NCBI GenBank assembly: GCA_036397555.1
Contig: DASWIS010000008.1
Span: forward strand, 434,001 to 498,000
Direction: 5' to 3'
Length of the DNA stretch: 64,000 nucleotides
Source: Candidatus Zixiibacteriota bacterium
Lineage (GTDB): Bacteria > Zixibacteria > MSB-5A5 > WJJR01
Part shown: positions 62,854 to 64,000 of the stretch, in pieces
Layout: every line of letters begins with the position of its first letter
How positions within the stretch are numbered: position 1 is the first letter of the stretch
Program-made: the position numbers and the translations under genes
The notes under the pieces: generated by a model
The model's database searches: none
Told to the model about the DNA's origin: nothing
What the model saw: only the letters and a program-made list of their open reading frames with translations

Positions 62854-63867
62854 ATGAGATTCACTCGAATGTTGACAATCGGAGCGGTCGTGCTGCTGTT
62901 GCCGGCGGTCGTCCGCGCGGGTGATGATTTGAAGATCGGTACCGCCGGCGCGCAGGAACTCCGCATCCCGGTCGGCGCGCGCGGGGCCGCCATGGGCGGC
63001 TCGGGCGTGGCCTTTGCCACCGGCATCGATGCACTCTTCTGGAATCCGGCGGGCGCGGCGACCATTCAGGGCGTCGATGTCATGTTCTCGCGGCGCGAGT
63101 ACATCGCCGATATCGATGTCGATTACATCGTCGCCGCCTCGACGATCGGCGACATGGGGGTGTTCGGCATCACGGCGAAGATTCTCTCGATGGGCGATGA
63201 GTTGATCACGACCTTCGAGGCGCCCAACGGCGATGGAACGACCTTCGGCTCATCGTTCTCGATCATCGGTTTATCGTGGTCACGGACGATGACAGACCGC
63301 GTGGCGGTCGGGCTCAGCGGTAATGTCGTCTACGAGAAGATCGCCGAGCAGGCGGCCACCGGTGTGGCGTTTGACGCCGGTGTCCAATACAATCCCGGCT
63401 GGAACAACCTGACATTCGGCGCGGTCATCAAAAATCTCGGCCCCAAAATGCGATTCGACGGCAAGGGTTTCGACGAGGACGCGGGAACGTCCGATGATCC
63501 CAGCGGACGCGATCATGTCGCGCGCACACGGTCCTCGAGCTTCGAGCTGCCCTCGTATGTCCAGCTCGGTATGGCATACAAGGCGATGGAACAGAACAAC
63601 TCGGTCGTCAATCTCACCGGCGCATTCCAATCGAACAACTTCTCCGAAGACGAATTCCGGGCCGGTGGCGAGTACGCCTACAACGATGCATTCTTTGTGC
63701 GCGCCGGGTATACCGAGTCCAACCAGAGTCAGTATTTGTATGGATTCTCGGCCGGTGCGGGTGTCCAGTTTGAATTGGGAGACACGCAGCTTCAGGTCGA
63801 CTATGCCTGGGGCGAAAGTGAGTTCTTCGACAACAATCAGACGTTCTCACTGACAGTCAATTTCTAA
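62854..63867 (+). CDS. PorV/PorQ-family outer-membrane beta-barrel protein
   Basis: 337 residues. Signal peptide about 1-22. GARGAAMGGSGVAFATGIDALFWNPAG is the PorV/PorQ (UPF0164, FadL-like) opening. Alternating beta strands run through to the end, closing QTFSLTVNF with C-terminal Phe. ATG 62854 follows GGAGG (62844-62848) with a 5-nt spacer. PorV proteins carry type IX cargo or act as surface shuttles in Bacteroidota; here it follows a cargo-like protein gene. Last gene of the operon before a strong terminator. Confidence 0.93.
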   Translation: MRFTRMLTIGAVVLLLPAVVRAGDDLKIGTAGAQELRIPVGARGAAMGGSGVAFATGIDALFWNPAGAATIQGVDVMFSRREYIADIDVDYIVAASTIGDMGVFGITAKILSMGDELITTFEAPNGDGTTFGSSFSIIGLSWSRTMTDRVAVGLSGNVVYEKIAEQAATGVAFDAGVQYNPGWNNLTFGAVIKNLGPKMRFDGKGFDEDAGTSDDPSGRDHVARTRSSSFELPSYVQLGMAYKAMEQNNSVVNLTGAFQSNNFSEDEFRAGGEYAYNDAFFVRAGYTESNQSQYLYGFSAGAGVQFELGDTQLQVDYAWGESEFFDNNQTFSLTVNF

Positions 63868-63893
63868 GACATTCTGTCAGTCTGAGTCTTCTG

Positions 63894-63926
63894 ACCGGCC
63901 CCGGAAACATTCGGGGCCGGTTTCTT
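63894..63926 (+). terminator. Rho-independent terminator after the PorV-like gene
   Basis: A perfect 10-bp stem ACCGGCCCCG (63894-63903)/CGGGGCCGGT (63912-63921), 8-nt loop, then TTTCTT. Closes the outer-membrane operon; the remaining 74 bp of the window show no gene. Confidence 0.92.
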
Positions 63927-64000
63927 GTGGATTGTCGAAGCGATTCGTACGATTCATGTTGTAGCGGCGTATAACCAGCGCACCGGTCAAGCCCTGTGAT

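Noticed and set aside
1-64000. CRISPR arrays, insertion sequences, prophage or plasmid genes
   Set aside because: No regularly spaced repeats, transposase, integrase or phage structural genes seen on either strand; gene content is uniform housekeeping and envelope functions.

Overview
This is a GC-rich bacterial chromosome segment with dense coding, short gaps and many 1-17 bp gene overlaps. The genes are chromosomal housekeeping and envelope genes. I saw no phage genes, insertion sequences, integrases or CRISPR arrays. The best lineage guess is an uncultured member of the FCB superphylum (Fibrobacteres-Chlorobi-Bacteroidetes and neighbouring candidate phyla). The evidence is a PorX-type response regulator beside a histidine kinase, a PorV/PorQ-family outer-membrane protein, two secreted proteins ending in FlgD-like/type IX-style C-terminal domains, and a TonB-dependent receptor with an N-terminal carboxypeptidase-regulatory-like domain. 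The exact phylum cannot be fixed from the sequence alone.

Layout. 1-4.2 kb: truncated ECF sigma factor, a membrane-anchored putative anti-sigma protein, an exported protein-isoaspartate methyltransferase, and a PspC/LiaF-like envelope pair. 4.3-6.7 kb: polar amino acid ABC transporter. 6.7-9.3 kb: secreted subtilase, tRNA-Gly(UCC), lipoprotein. 9.3-11.6 kb (minus strand, the only such block): ssb, a sugar aminotransferase and a monotopic sugar-phosphate transferase. 11.9-16.2 kb: two-gene glutamine-dependent NAD synthetase, rsmI, PAP2 enzyme, lgt. 16.25-19.2 kb: a self-contained transcription unit (promoter, CDP-alcohol phosphatidyltransferase, PfkB kinase, inositol-3-phosphate synthase, terminator) that looks like inositol-lipid synthesis. 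19.2-22.7 kb: tmk, S41 protease, TauE/SafE permease and a small partner.

22.8-36.1 kb is a surface polysaccharide locus. It holds a Wza-like export protein, a Wzz-like chain-length protein, four genes matching the WbpB/D/E/I steps to a UDP-diacetamido-mannuronic acid, a MurJ/Wzx-like flippase, two glycosyltransferases, and a WbpM/CapD-type nucleotide-sugar dehydratase with an apparently duplicated membrane domain. 36.1-40.3 kb: serS, then the histidine kinase and PorX-like regulator. 40.3-44.8 kb: tsaE-tsaB-rimI-accD-folC and trxA. 45-47.8 kb: rhomboid protease and DsbD. 47.9-56.2 kb: polA, an unknown exported protein, coaE, split transketolase and an aminotransferase. 56.2-56.7 kb: a gene-free, structured leader. 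56.7-63.9 kb: a three-gene outer-membrane operon (TonB-dependent receptor, large surface protein, PorV-like barrel) closed by a strong terminator.

The genes fit together around envelope building: polysaccharide and inositol-lipid synthesis, lipoprotein maturation, periplasmic thiol chemistry, and a type IX-like secretion/regulation theme. Functions are inferred from motifs read by eye; no database search was possible.
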